Shown here: piece by piece, positions 17,505 through 28,500 of the stretch
Numbering within the stretch: the stretch's first letter is position 1
Layout: every line of letters begins with the position of its first letter
NCBI GenBank assembly: GCA_006503475.1
Contig: RSEH01000009.1
Span: 124,001-188,000 of the forward strand
Origin: Stentor roeselii
Taxonomy: Eukaryota > Ciliophora > Heterotrichea > Heterotrichida > Stentoridae
Reading direction: 5' to 3'
Length of the DNA: 64,000 nt
Made by a program: the position numbers and the translations under genes
Notes under the pieces: model-generated
Told to the model about the DNA's origin: nothing
Database searches by the model: none
The model's input: only the letters and a program-made list of their open reading frames with translations

Positions 17505-20193
17505 ATGTCGAAATCTCAAAGCAAAATTATTGGAGTCTACGTAATTCTTAATTTAGCAAATCGGAGAATGCATTGGAAAAGGAGCTAGTGGCAAAGTTTA
17601 CAAAGGTCTCAACACAGAAAATGCGAAAATCGTTGCAATAAAACAAGTGAGTATTTCGAATATCAGTGAAGACCAACTTGGTTCAATTCACATGGAAATT
17701 CACTTACTAAAGAAGCTAACCCACGAGAACATCGTAAGATACGTAGACGTGATATCAACTGAAAAGCACCTAAACATCGTTCTAGAATACGTAGAAACAG
17801 GTTCACTCGCGGCAATAAACAAGAAATTCGGTCCATTCCACGAGACTCTCGTATCAATATACATAAAGCAAGTCCTAACAGGTCTAGCCTACCTTCACTC
17901 ACAAGGAATAGTCCACCGTGACATAAAAGGTGCAAACATTCTAACAACAAAAGAAGGAGTAGTAAAACTAACTGACTTCGGAGTAGCAACAAAGTTAAGC
18001 GAAACAACCAAGTCAATGAGCGTCGTAGGAACTCCTTACTGGATGGCTCCTGAAATCGCGTACCCCACAGGCCCAACGACTTTCGCCTGCGACATCTGGA
18101 GTCTCGGCTGTACAGTGATCGAGTTGCTCACCGGGTCTCCTCCGCATTACGAGCTGGAACCGATGCAAGCTCTTTATCGCATCGTTCAAGACCCTTCCCC
18201 GCCGTTGCCTTTGAACATCTCTCCAGAACTCAGAGACTTTCTCATGAAATGCTTCCAAAAAGAGCCTCTTATAAGAGTTGATGCACTTACTTTACTCAAA
18301 CATCCTTGGATCACACAAAAAACTGCTCCAGTCGTTGAAGTCAATATGCCGGAAGAGGTTAGTAATACTATTCGCAATCATATTGAAAGTATTGTTGAAG
18401 TCGAGGAAAGTGAAGAGGGAAAAGATGTGATTGATATGAACCTTAGAAGCTCAAGTCCTTTAGGACATAGAAGGAATCGAGCTAGAGGAAGTTTCAAGGT
18501 TCAGGAGTCACTTGTTGAGGAAAAGTCGAGTAAGACTTCTAGAACGGTTTCCAAGTCGACGAGAATTGAATCTGAAGACTTTAATTCGATTTATAACTGC
18601 ATGAAAAGGTTGAAGGAAAGCAGGTGTCTTAGCGTGATTAATGAAGCCATGAGCTTCATCGAACCTGCAGTTATCATCGAGGATTTAAACCCTGCTAGTA
18701 AGAATCTAGTCCCTGCTTTGATGCAGGTTTTAGATACTTTGAGACTGAACCCAGAGTTCAAATTCGATTCAATTATTTCCTTGTTGAAAGATATTTTAGA
18801 AGAAGTCAGCGATAACCTCTCTCTTCACCTCAGTTTACGTCTTCTTAACCAGATCTGTGAAACATCTGATGAGGCCAAATCGCAAGTTTGCATATTAGGA
18901 CTTATACCTTTGTCACTCAGCTATGTCGGTGAAGAGTTCCCAAGAGAACTTAGAGTTGAAAGCGCTTATCTCATTGGGCAACTCTGTCACTCGACTCCAA
19001 TTGTCAAGAAGCTCTTTTTATCTGCAGGCGGCCTTGAATGCATACCTAAATTGATTGATATGGACTATGAAAACCAGAAAGACCTGGTCTTGCTTGGAAT
19101 TGACGCTATGATCGTTTTGCTTGATAATAATGACGACTTTTTTAGGGTATGGGCAAATTGTGGAGTTATTAAAAGACTTATTGTTACTATTGATAATATC
19201 TTTCAAGCTGGAGAGTGCGATGTTTATCTGGGGAAAATTTGTGACTTGCTGCAGAAGTTTGCTGATGTAATGTTTAGGAAGGGACCGAGATGTGTTAAAG
19301 AAAAGTTTTGTGAAAGTGAGAATTTGAAGTGTCTTACTAATTATTTGAATCTTGTACCACCTGCTGTCAAGTTGAAACTTGTTAAGACTATCAAGTATCT
19401 TGCTTCGGAAAGCTCGGTTCAAAATGTATGGGTTAGGTAGAAACTTGAAAATTCGGGGATTGTTGTTGATTTGGTTTCGGTGCTGTCGACTACTCACCTA
19501 GAATGCCAACAAGATATAGTCTACACATGTCTAAAATCCCTAAACCAACTTCTAAAGTTAAGTCAGCCACGACAAGAGCAGTTAGTCTTAGCAGGTGGAG
19601 TTCCATACTTAAAAGAATCCTTAAAATACGGTAAACTATGCGAAGAGTACTCAGTAAACCTCCTTCAATGCCTTCCAACAGCAAGTAACTACTGCAGTAA
19701 AGTTCTTCACACTTTCGACATATTTTCTCTTCTAATCAGTTACCTATCAAAATACCCTCGAATCCTGGATGGTCTAACAAAATGGGTAGCATTCGACAAA
19801 AAGAACTGTACCACAGAAATCTTAAAAAACCAAAACATTGAAACTTTAATCGAACTTTTTTCAACAACTCCAAATTTCGACCATCTTCTTCAAAGTTTCA
19901 TCACAATTTTAACAACAAGTGAAGCTCTCATCGCCGAGTTTTCCAGAAATGACAAGTTTTTAAGTCGTCTGATGAAAGAATCAAGCAAAGTTTCCCAGCC
20001 TCAACAACTGAAGAACTGTCTGAACCTTCTTTTAATGATTTGTTCGAAGCACTCGAAACCTCGTGACTTGTTGGACGAGTATCAAATGTATTCAGTGATT
20101 ATGGGAATTTTGCATCAAAGTCATGATAAAGATCTTTTGATTCTTGAAGAAATCGCCACGATGCTGCTGCAGGTGTACTCAAAAAGTAGGTAA
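17505..20193 (+). CDS. STE-type kinase with ARM-repeat tail (MAP3K-epsilon/Cdc7-like)
   Basis: Three exons, with introns 17541-17556 (16 nt) and 19426-19440 (15 nt), give 885 residues. The N-terminal kinase domain (about 13-268) has the Gly loop GKGASGKV, Lys41 in VAIK, HRD at 132 in [13 protein letters not shown] at 152 and [14 protein letters not shown] plus GTPYWMAPE is typical of STE kinases. The long C-terminal half is alpha-helical with ARM/HEAT-like repeats. This layout matches plant MAP3K-epsilon and fission-yeast Cdc7 of the septation pathway, so a role in cytokinesis signalling is inferred. The first exon codes only 12 residues ([12 protein letters not shown]), and splicing creates [19 protein letters not shown]. 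The second intron falls in the ARM region. Confidence 0.9.
17541..17556 (+). other. 16-nt intron
   Basis: GTAATTCTTAATTTAG, after codon 12 of the kinase gene. Splicing changes the frame into the glycine-rich loop. It is the only 16-nt intron found here; the others are 15 nt. Confidence 0.9.
19426..19440 (+). other. 15-nt intron
   Basis: GTATGGGTTAGGTAG, phase 0, in the ARM-repeat part of the kinase gene. It contains two in-frame TAGs that would truncate the protein; both flanking frames agree. Confidence 0.9.
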
Positions 20194-20216
20194 GACTTAT
20201 TTAATTTAAGAATGGA

Positions 20217-21188
20217 TTAGAGGGTAGGCAAGGGGGAGGTGCAGTAGGGACAAGGCTGTGGGTGTTGTGACCGAGAATGGAGAAAACAGATGTTTCTGCA
20301 GTTTTGGCATATTTTTGATTTGGATTTCTTGGAAAGGTGAATTTCTTTAAGACATTCTCGACACCAAATCGATTTTTCATTGTTTATCTGGGCTTCACTG
20401 AGTCTACAGGTTAGACAATAAGCGAGTTTGTAACGACTTACACAGAAATTACAGTAAACTTTACAATTGCAGGAAAGTAATGAAAAAAAGTCTAAACTCA
20501 AGATAGAAGAACATCCTCCACAAAACCTGAAAAAAGGATTACTTCTATTTCGAGGTATGTCAAAAAACTCAAAACCTGTGAATTTTTCTCTTTTTTCTAA
20601 AAAAGCATCTCGGAACTCTTTCGCTTCTTCTTCTTTGAACAGTCCAAATTTCACAAGTTGCAGATTTTTCGGCTTGTTATCAGCGAACTGAAAAAATCCT
20701 TCAATGTGACATTTTGACCCTGGGGCGATAGGGAACCCATAAATTCCACATGAAATAGCAGGGACAGCAATAGAAGTAACTTTCTGGTTATCTGCATATT
20801 CTAAAAGCCCTTGAATGCATTCTACAAGTAGTCTATCATGATGATTTTTCATGTAATTTTGTTCTACAATTGGACCAACCACATTGTAAATGTATTGAAA
20901 ACCTTTTGACCGAAGATTAAAAGCATCGGTGACAAAAGGTTTTTTAAAAGTTATTGTTGGTGTTCTTCCTGAACAGGCCCTGGTGAAATCGTCTCCAGCT
21001 TCATAAGCGATTTGCGCTGCCAGGCCTCCAGCGTGTTCAAGTCTGTTATTCGCAGCGTTGACCAGTGCTATAGTGTTAAGGGACAAGACACTTTTCAGGT
21101 AAATTTCAACTGTTGCATTTTTGTAGACCCCTCTTGCGATCAGAGTGGAGTCTTCATAAAACCCAGAAGAAATATTTTGATTCATCAT
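20217..21188 (-). CDS. Macro-domain protein with Cys-rich C-terminus
   Basis: This is 323 residues. Residues about 25-190 form a macro domain that binds or hydrolyses ADP-ribose: VNAANNRLEHAGGLAAQI is the substrate-loop signature of MacroD/PARP-type domains and AVPAISCGIYGFP the second loop. The C-terminal 100 residues hold many paired Cys (CGGCSS, CNCKVYCNFC, CLTC, CREC, CQNC, CPYC), probably a RING-like or zinc-ribbon module, ending in CPYCTSPLPTL. A macro domain with a Cys-rich, possibly ubiquitin-ligase-like tail suggests ADP-ribose-directed signalling; this is inference. The gene converges on the kinase with 23 bp between stops. Confidence 0.85.
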   Translation of the reverse strand: MMNQNISSGFYEDSTLIARGVYKNATVEIYLKSVLSLNTIALVNAANNRLEHAGGLAAQIAYEAGDDFTRACSGRTPTITFKKPFVTDAFNLRSKGFQYIYNVVGPIVEQNYMKNHHDRLLVECIQGLLEYADNQKVTSIAVPAISCGIYGFPIAPGSKCHIEGFFQFADNKPKNLQLVKFGLFKEEEAKEFRDAFLEKREKFTGFEFFDIPRNRSNPFFRFCGGCSSILSLDFFSLLSCNCKVYCNFCVSRYKLAYCLTCRLSEAQINNEKSIWCRECLKEIHLSKKSKSKICQNCRNICFLHSRSQHPQPCPYCTSPLPTL

Positions 21189-21233
21189 TGAAATATCAGA
21201 AAATTTTATCTGTTTAAAGCTATCTAATAAGGT

Positions 21234-22391
21234 TTATTTTTTTCCTCTTCGTTTTTTCTTGCTTTTCTTGAGTTTTTCGTAGTCTTGACGAGTTTTTAGT
21301 CCTTTCCAGTGAGCGGCGATGTAGGCTGAAGCGAGATCTTTTTGCTTCTGCATCTGTTCGAAGTTAGCTCTTTTGGCACTGTCTTTCTTTTCCTCTTCAT
21401 CTCTTCTGGACTTTTCCATCCTGATCTCGCGTATCAAGTTTTCAGTGGCTTCAAGGCTGTGCTTATTCTCAGTAAAAGCTTTAGTTTCTCTATCAAGTTG
21501 TTGGGTATTTTCGATCATTTCCTTGTCATATTCTTTAATAGTCACTTCGATTTTATTGCTCTGAAGTTTTTGCTTGTTTTTAATCATTTCTTCTTCATTT
21601 TTCTTGTTCTCAATCCTTAAATTATTTAAAGTTTCTCTGAGTTTTTCTCTTTTTATCTCATATTCATTAGTTTTCGAATCATTTTCCTTTTTAAGCTTCA
21701 AGTACCTTTGTTCATTTTTCTTCTGAGTATCTTTAATAGACTCCGTTGTTTCCCTTTCATTTTTTTCAAGTTCAATTCGAAGTTTCTGTATTTCTTTATT
21801 TTTGCTTTCTTTTCCTTCTTCCCTTTGCCTCTTCAAATTAACAAGTCGAATATTATTTTCAGCTTCTTCAGCTTTTGCCTTCTTAAGTTTTGCATCGATT
21901 TCTTCAAGTTCTTGTTCACGACTGAGTTCTTCTTCAACAGGTGTGATTAACTTAATAAGGTAAAGTTTCCTCAGGTCTTTCGCCACGTCTAAAAAAGTAG
22001 GAACTCCTGAACTTGCAGTATTCACAACTTGACTGAGGAACTTGAAGGACTCTTTATCGTGTGACAACCAGCGAGTGACCTCGATGGTGTTTTTTTCAAG
22101 AAGTTCAGCAATTTCGTAGGCTTCTTCGCTGATGTTTTCGGATTTTTCTTCTGTGTCGATCACTTGACCGTCAGTTTCTGGGTTGAAATTGTTGAAATCG
22201 CGTAATAATGATAGATGGTCTATCAAACACTTTACAAGACCCGGGTCAAGAATTGATGAGAATCGCTCTTGTTGAGTTGATATTTCTACCAGGTTGTCCT
22301 CGGTTAGCCAGGAAAGGACTTCTAGACGAAGGATAAACTCGTCGGTTAAAGAGATCATTCGTTGACTGTCTACATGAGATGGTCTCGCCAT
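21234..22391 (-). CDS. DRC10: Dynein regulatory complex subunit 10 (IQCD-like)
   Basis: This is 385 residues, matching the DRC10/IQCD plan: an N-terminal helical region (SQRMISLTDEFILRLEVLSWL), a conserved segment RWLSHDKESFKFLSQV, then DLRKLYLIKLITPVEEE, a long coiled coil (about 150-345), one IQ motif (SAYIAAHWKGLKTRQDY) and a Lys/Arg-rich tail. IQCD has the same order and the same basic tail. DRC10 belongs to the nexin-dynein regulatory complex of motile cilia, fitting the neighbouring dynein gene. The alternative is DRC9/IQCG, which has a similar layout; the N-terminal segments favour DRC10. Confidence 0.72.
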   Translation of the reverse strand: MARPSHVDSQRMISLTDEFILRLEVLSWLTEDNLVEISTQQERFSSILDPGLVKCLIDHLSLLRDFNNFNPETDGQVIDTEEKSENISEEAYEIAELLEKNTIEVTRWLSHDKESFKFLSQVVNTASSGVPTFLDVAKDLRKLYLIKLITPVEEELSREQELEEIDAKLKKAKAEEAENNIRLVNLKRQREEGKESKNKEIQKLRIELEKNERETTESIKDTQKKNEQRYLKLKKENDSKTNEYEIKREKLRETLNNLRIENKKNEEEMIKNKQKLQSNKIEVTIKEYDKEMIENTQQLDRETKAFTENKHSLEATENLIREIRMEKSRRDEEEKKDSAKRANFEQMQKQKDLASAYIAAHWKGLKTRQDYEKLKKSKKKRRGKK

Positions 22392-22590
22392 CAGTTATTT
22401 TATTTAAATAGAAATTTAGGTTAATTAAACCCTCCTAATAATAAAACAATGATCAATTCATATATCTCAAGACTTCTTTCCAAATAATCATCAAATTCTA
22501 AAACCTTCTAAATAAATATATACAAAAAATATCAAATCTCACTAAATTCACCTTTCCACCCATGATCTACCTACCAACTTCTAAAATAAA

Positions 22591-25500
22591 ATGAAACCTT
22601 CGGATAACCACCTATCCAAAAGTGCAAAGTCCCTAAAGCGTCCAGTCTACGGAGCCAAGTTCAAAATCTCAATTCCAGATTTCAAGGCACTAGGCGAGTC
22701 CCTCACAACCGGAACCCGGATGACAAACCTCCACGAAGACTCTCCAAAGCAAAAGTCAGCCCGTTTCCTGGAGCCTATTCAAAGTGTTCAAACCCTTTCA
22801 GGAGTTTCCTCTCACCGAGTCCTTCCAAAGCAATTCTCCAAAACATCCTTGGTCGACCTTCCCAAGCTTGACATCGAAGAACTCTCGAAAGCCGACTTAA
22901 TCTCAAGTGGGCCTTTTCACTCGCTTCCCCGAGAATCAGCAGCTTTTCAGCACCCGAACTTGAAGTCGACTCGAGACATCAGCAGGTTCGACTGCTGGGA
23001 AGACAAAAAGACCTGCGAGGACTGGCTGGACTTTTATAAGGACAAGGCAGGTCCACATGGAAAAAGCCCGATATTCGAGCAGGGGGTTTACAAGTGGGAA
23101 GATGTGGAACTGGTCGCAGTTGATAAGAAGAAGTTCGTGGTTCGAGTGATTAAAACTCTAGCGATTAAAAGAGTTCAAAGACTTGCTATTCGATTTAATG
23201 ATGAAGATGAAAAGGAATTTGAAGAGAGAGTCACTCAGGCAAGAGAACTTGAAGGAAACTTTCACTCACATATGCGCTTTTTGCAGTGCATTGAGGAAGT
23301 TAACACGGAAAAAGTAAGCAATTTGCCTTATAAGATTAAAGATGCGATTCTTAAAAAGGCCTTTGGTAATAAACTGCAACAGTTATCAGTTCATGCCAGT
23401 TGTATTGAAAGTCTCATGACTGTCATCGGAGATGACTACGTTAGAAGCATGAAAAAGTGGATCATTTTGCTGAGAATGAAAAATCCTTTAAATGACTCAG
23501 AGTTCATAGCAAAGAGAATCAGCATCAGAAGACCGAAAATCGAAGTCCCTGAATTCGGCATCTGGCGACTTCCTTATTCTCAGTACTCTTTCAATAAAAA
23601 AGCCTTAGAAAAAAACCACTGGTATCGAATTTCTGAAGTCGTTCAAGTTAATAAAATCGCTGCTGCAAAATGTTACAGTTTTCTTGATCAACGCTTTTTA
23701 TCCACCGGGCCATTGACGAAAGCGGTGAAATTGAAAGACCTTTATAAAGACCTCGAAGCCCATTTCAAAGCGATTTCAACAGAAATCAAATATCGATGGA
23801 GAGAGTTTCTGGTGAGTGAAACTCAAGATAAAATGTCGGAAAAGTATAAATTTTTTGAAGTTGATAAAGTTGAGTATGAAAAAGATGGACTTGATTATAT
23901 TTTGTTGAGACTTGATTATATTTTTGAAACTTATATGCAGGAATTCGCTGATCTCAGCATTAAGGACTGGGTAGATTTCTTGAGTTCTTATAGTGATCGC
24001 TTTACCTCGAGGAAAATCAAGGAAAAACCTTTGATTATTCTTACTTTACACTTAGAAAAGGCCAGTAAAAATAAAAAAAATGCAAAGGGAAATGAAGGAG
24101 ATGATGGGAATGATGGGAAAATTGACTTCAAACCTACCATTGAAGAAGCGCAAAAGGTCATTTTACAGTGCTTGGACTGGATTGTAGACGAAACCAACAA
24201 GATTCATAACTTGAGATGCACTTTAGTCCCTTTCATGAACTTTCCTCTGGATCCTGCGTTTTATTTAGATAAAGATTACAGTCTTTTGCTGTGGGCCAGA
24301 CAGGAAATTCAGAGTTTTCTTGAATTTTACAGTGAAGAGCCGCTGAAACTTTTACAGGAGTATAAAAAGTTTGAATGGATTGGGAAATTGAAGACTGAGA
24401 ACTACTTGAAAAGCTTATTTGAAGTGAAACCTTCTATTCCTAAACTGCAGGAAGAGCTGCTTAAGTTCAAACAAGCTAAGAATGAGATACAACATCTGCA
24501 TACTAATACCATCAATTATGACTTCTTTCAAATTGAATGCTTTCAAATCAAGGATGACTTGAAGGTTAAAATTGAACTTGTTATCAAAGAACTGCTTTTA
24601 AAAATATCACAGTTTTGTGAAAATGAGGTTAATAAAATTGATCAGGAATATGGAGAAATTAACTCTAAGATTAAAGAAATACCGCTTAATGAAGATGCAC
24701 TTTTTGAATTGAAAAATTTCGCAAAAAGTGTTAAGTCGAAGGATGTCGAGTTGGTTAAAAAACTGAGGGATGTGTTTAACCATAAAGTGATATTAGAAGA
24801 TTACTTCTTTTCCATAGACAACGACATAATCGAAAAAATGTGGTTAATAAAAACCTACCCTCGCGACGTAGAAATCGCTTTAAACGAAGGAAACAACCGT
24901 TTACTAATAGCAGAAGACAAGTTCCGTCAAAAGCTAGAAGACGAGAAAGACCAGTGGTCAAACGAAACCAACCTTCTAACCCAAAACTTCGAAGAAATCC
25001 AGAGATTCCACGACTACGATTCCCACCTTCGACACTACGAAAGCGTTAAAAGACTTGAAGAAAACCTAAAAATCGCGATGGAAAAAATGATTTCTTTCAA
25101 CATCCGAGAAAACCTCTTCGAAATGAATCTTTCTGACAAGTCCGAACTTCAGAAGCTAATCGACGAGTTCGACCCTTACAATAAACTTTGGACAAATGTT
25201 TACTTCTTTAAAAGCGAACTACTCAACGACGCTTACAATTCCACCTTCTCTTCTTTGAACGCGAATGAAATCGCAGGAAAAGTTGACAGATGGATTCGAG
25301 AATGTTTCATGCTTCAAAAGAAAATAAGTGGAAAAAGTCCTGAAGCTGTTGACGTTATAAATCATTTGAAAGACGATTTGAATGACTTTCAAGAAAACAT
25401 TCCACTTATCAAAGCTATTTCTAATGAAGCCTGGGGAGAAGAACATTGGAAAAGACTTGCAATTATTGCTAAAGTCGACCCTGAGAAACTTGATGCACGA

Positions 25501-28500
25501 CAAACTTTAGAGTCTTTGATAAAGCAAGGGATGAAGGACTCGATTGAAGAGATTGAAAAGATTTCTTTCGAAGCGCAGAGAGAATATAAGTTGAAGAAGA
25601 AGTTGGATGAGATGAAGAAGCAGTATGAAGGCTTGAAACTTGAGATTTTGCCGCATAAAGACTCGTTCGTCATCAAGACAATTGAAGATATTCAGTTAAT
25701 TATTGATGAACAGATCACAAGTGTACAGGCGATGAAAACTAGTCCTTATATCAAACCTATTGAAGACAGCTGCAAAGGGTATGAAGTTAGACTTGTTCTT
25801 ACTCAAGATACTTTAGAAGAATGGATCTTGTGTCAGAGGGTCTGGATGAACCTTGAACCGATTTTTAGCTCGGAAGATATTCAGAAAAGAATGCCTATGG
25901 AGTATAGACAGTTTAAAACTATTGATACTTATTGGAGAAATACTATTGAAATCGCATTTAGGGATCCTGGACTTGTTGAGAATATTGCTAGTGATCGAAC
26001 TACTTATAATTCGTTTAAAGAGGCGAATTCAAATTTGGAGGAAATACAAAAAAGTATGCATCAATATTTGGAAACTAAGAGAATTTCTTTTCCTAGGTTT
26101 TTCTTTCTCAGTGATGAGGATTTACTTGACATCTTATCTCAAACAAAAGACCCACTAAGAGTTCAAGACCATTTAAACAAATGTTTCGAAGCAATCGACA
26201 AAGTAACCTTCACAGAAAACCAAGAAGTGACTCACATGATATCTCCAGAAAAAGAAACCGTAGCTTTTCTCAACAAAATAGACGTAAACTACGGAGACAA
26301 CAAAGGAAACGTCGAATACTGGATGTTAGAAATAGAGCGAACGATGTACAAGACCCTTCAAGACATAACCAAAAGAAGTCTATTAGACTACCAGGTCCAG
26401 CCAAGAACATCCTGGATAAAGAACTGGCCCGCGATGGCGATTTTATGCATAAATCAAATAATGTGGACAGCAGAAGCCGAAAAGTCAATTTCAACTAACA
26501 CCCTGCCCAAGTTCGAAGAAGAGCTGAGCAAGTTAATAACCGGAGTAGTCAAAATGGTCAGAGAAAAAATCGACTCATTATTAAGAAAAACCTTATCAGC
26601 CGTGATTACCTTAGACGTTCACGCAAGAGACATAATTTCCGACATCAGCCAAAAGAAAATCACTGAAATCACTCACTTTGACTGGATAGCTCAGTTACGT
26701 TATTATTTTGATGGAACCTCGAAAGTGGCTGTCAAAATGGTGAACTCGACAATTGACTACGGCTTTGAGTACCTTGGGAACACTCCTAGACTTGTGATAA
26801 CTCCTTTGACTGATAGATGCTATCGAACACTCATTGGAGCTTATAACCTTTACTATGGAGGAGCACCTGAAGGACCTGCTGGAACTGGAAAGACTGAGTC
26901 TACGAAGGACTTGGCAAAGGCTGTTGCTATCAAGTGTGTTGTTTTTAATTGCTCTGATTCTTTGGATTATACTGCAATGGCGAAGTTCTTTAAAGGACTT
27001 GCTTCTAGTGGATCCTGGTGCTGCTTTGATGAGTTTAATAGAATTGAACCTGAAGTCTTGTCTGTCATTGCCATGCAGGTTCTTAAAATACAGGAAGCGG
27101 TTAAGAAGAGGGGGAAAACTTTTCATTTTGAAGGCACGCAGCTTAGTTTGAATTTTTCTTGCACTATTAATATCACTATGAACCCTGGTTATGCTGGAAG
27201 GTCAGAACTTCCAGACAATTTAAAGGCTCTATTCAGACCCTGTGCAATGATGGTTCCTGACTACGCTATGATCAGCGAGATCAGTCTTTACAGTTATGGC
27301 TTTCAAGAAGCTCGAAGTATCGCAGTTAAAATAGTCGCATCTCTGAAGTTATCATCTGAACAACTGAGTACCAAAGATCATTACGACTTTGGCATGAGAG
27401 CCGTTAAAGCTATTTTAACTGCCTGTGGAAACTTAAAACAGAATTATCCTGATGAAAATGAATTTATTTTGGCGTTAAGAGCTCTAAATGATGTCAATTT
27501 ACCCAAGTTCACTAGTGAAGATATTCCTTTGTTCCTTGGAATCACTTCTGACTTGTTTCCTGGAACGAGTTTGCCGAAGATCGACTATGGTGAGCTGAAA
27601 ACATCAATTGTTAACTCAGCAGAGAATTCTGGACTTATTGCCACAGATGAGTTTTTGTTGAAGTGCATTCAACTTTATGAAACTATTTTGGTTCGGCATG
27701 GACTTATGCTTGTCGGTCAGACATTTTCAGGAAAAACCCAAGTAATAAGCATTCTGCAGCAAGCCCTAAGTTCAAAGACAACCTCTTCAAAAACCCTACG
27801 AATAACTTTAAACCCAAAGTCAATAACCTTAACTCAACTCTACGGTAGATTCATTCCAGAGTCCCACCAAAGCACAGACGGAGTCGCATCTCTTGCATTC
27901 CGTCAATTCACTTCAGACAAGTCACCCGACCGAAAATGGGTAGTTTTCGACGGTCCAGTCGATTCCAAGTGGATAGAAAACATGAACACAGTCCTCGACG
28001 ACAACAAAATGCTTTGCATGCCTTCAGGCGAAGTGATAAAACTGACAGAAACCATGACAATGATGTTCGAAGTAGAAGACCTGAAAGAGGCTTCTCCAGC
28101 GACTGTTTCCCGTTGTGGAATGGTTTATCTCGAGCCTCACAGACTAGGCTGGAGATGTTTGCTGTCCTCTTACATAAAAAACCTGCCAGTCTTCGTCCAA
28201 GGCCCGATGACAGAAGCTTTTGAAGCAAACTTGGAGTTCATCTGCCCTCCAGTCCTTGAGTTCCTCAGAAAAAAATGCAAGTTTCCAGTCCCAGTAACAG
28301 AAATGGAAATCGTTCAGACCTTACTGCAGATTTTTGATTGTTTCATTGAAAAACCTAAGACTGAAGCGCATGAAGACCCTGACTCACCTGTGAAAATGAG
28401 AAGTGATACGAAAGTAACTAAAGAATTAGAAGAATCAGTCTTCAACTGGACTCTCTTCGCTGCTATCTGGGCACTTGGAGGCTGTCTTGATGAAAATTCA

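Noticed and set aside
26834-27151. Many further open frames of 60-170 codons inside the dynein and other genes
   Set aside because: They lie in other frames of well-supported genes, lack recognisable motifs and are explained as shadows.
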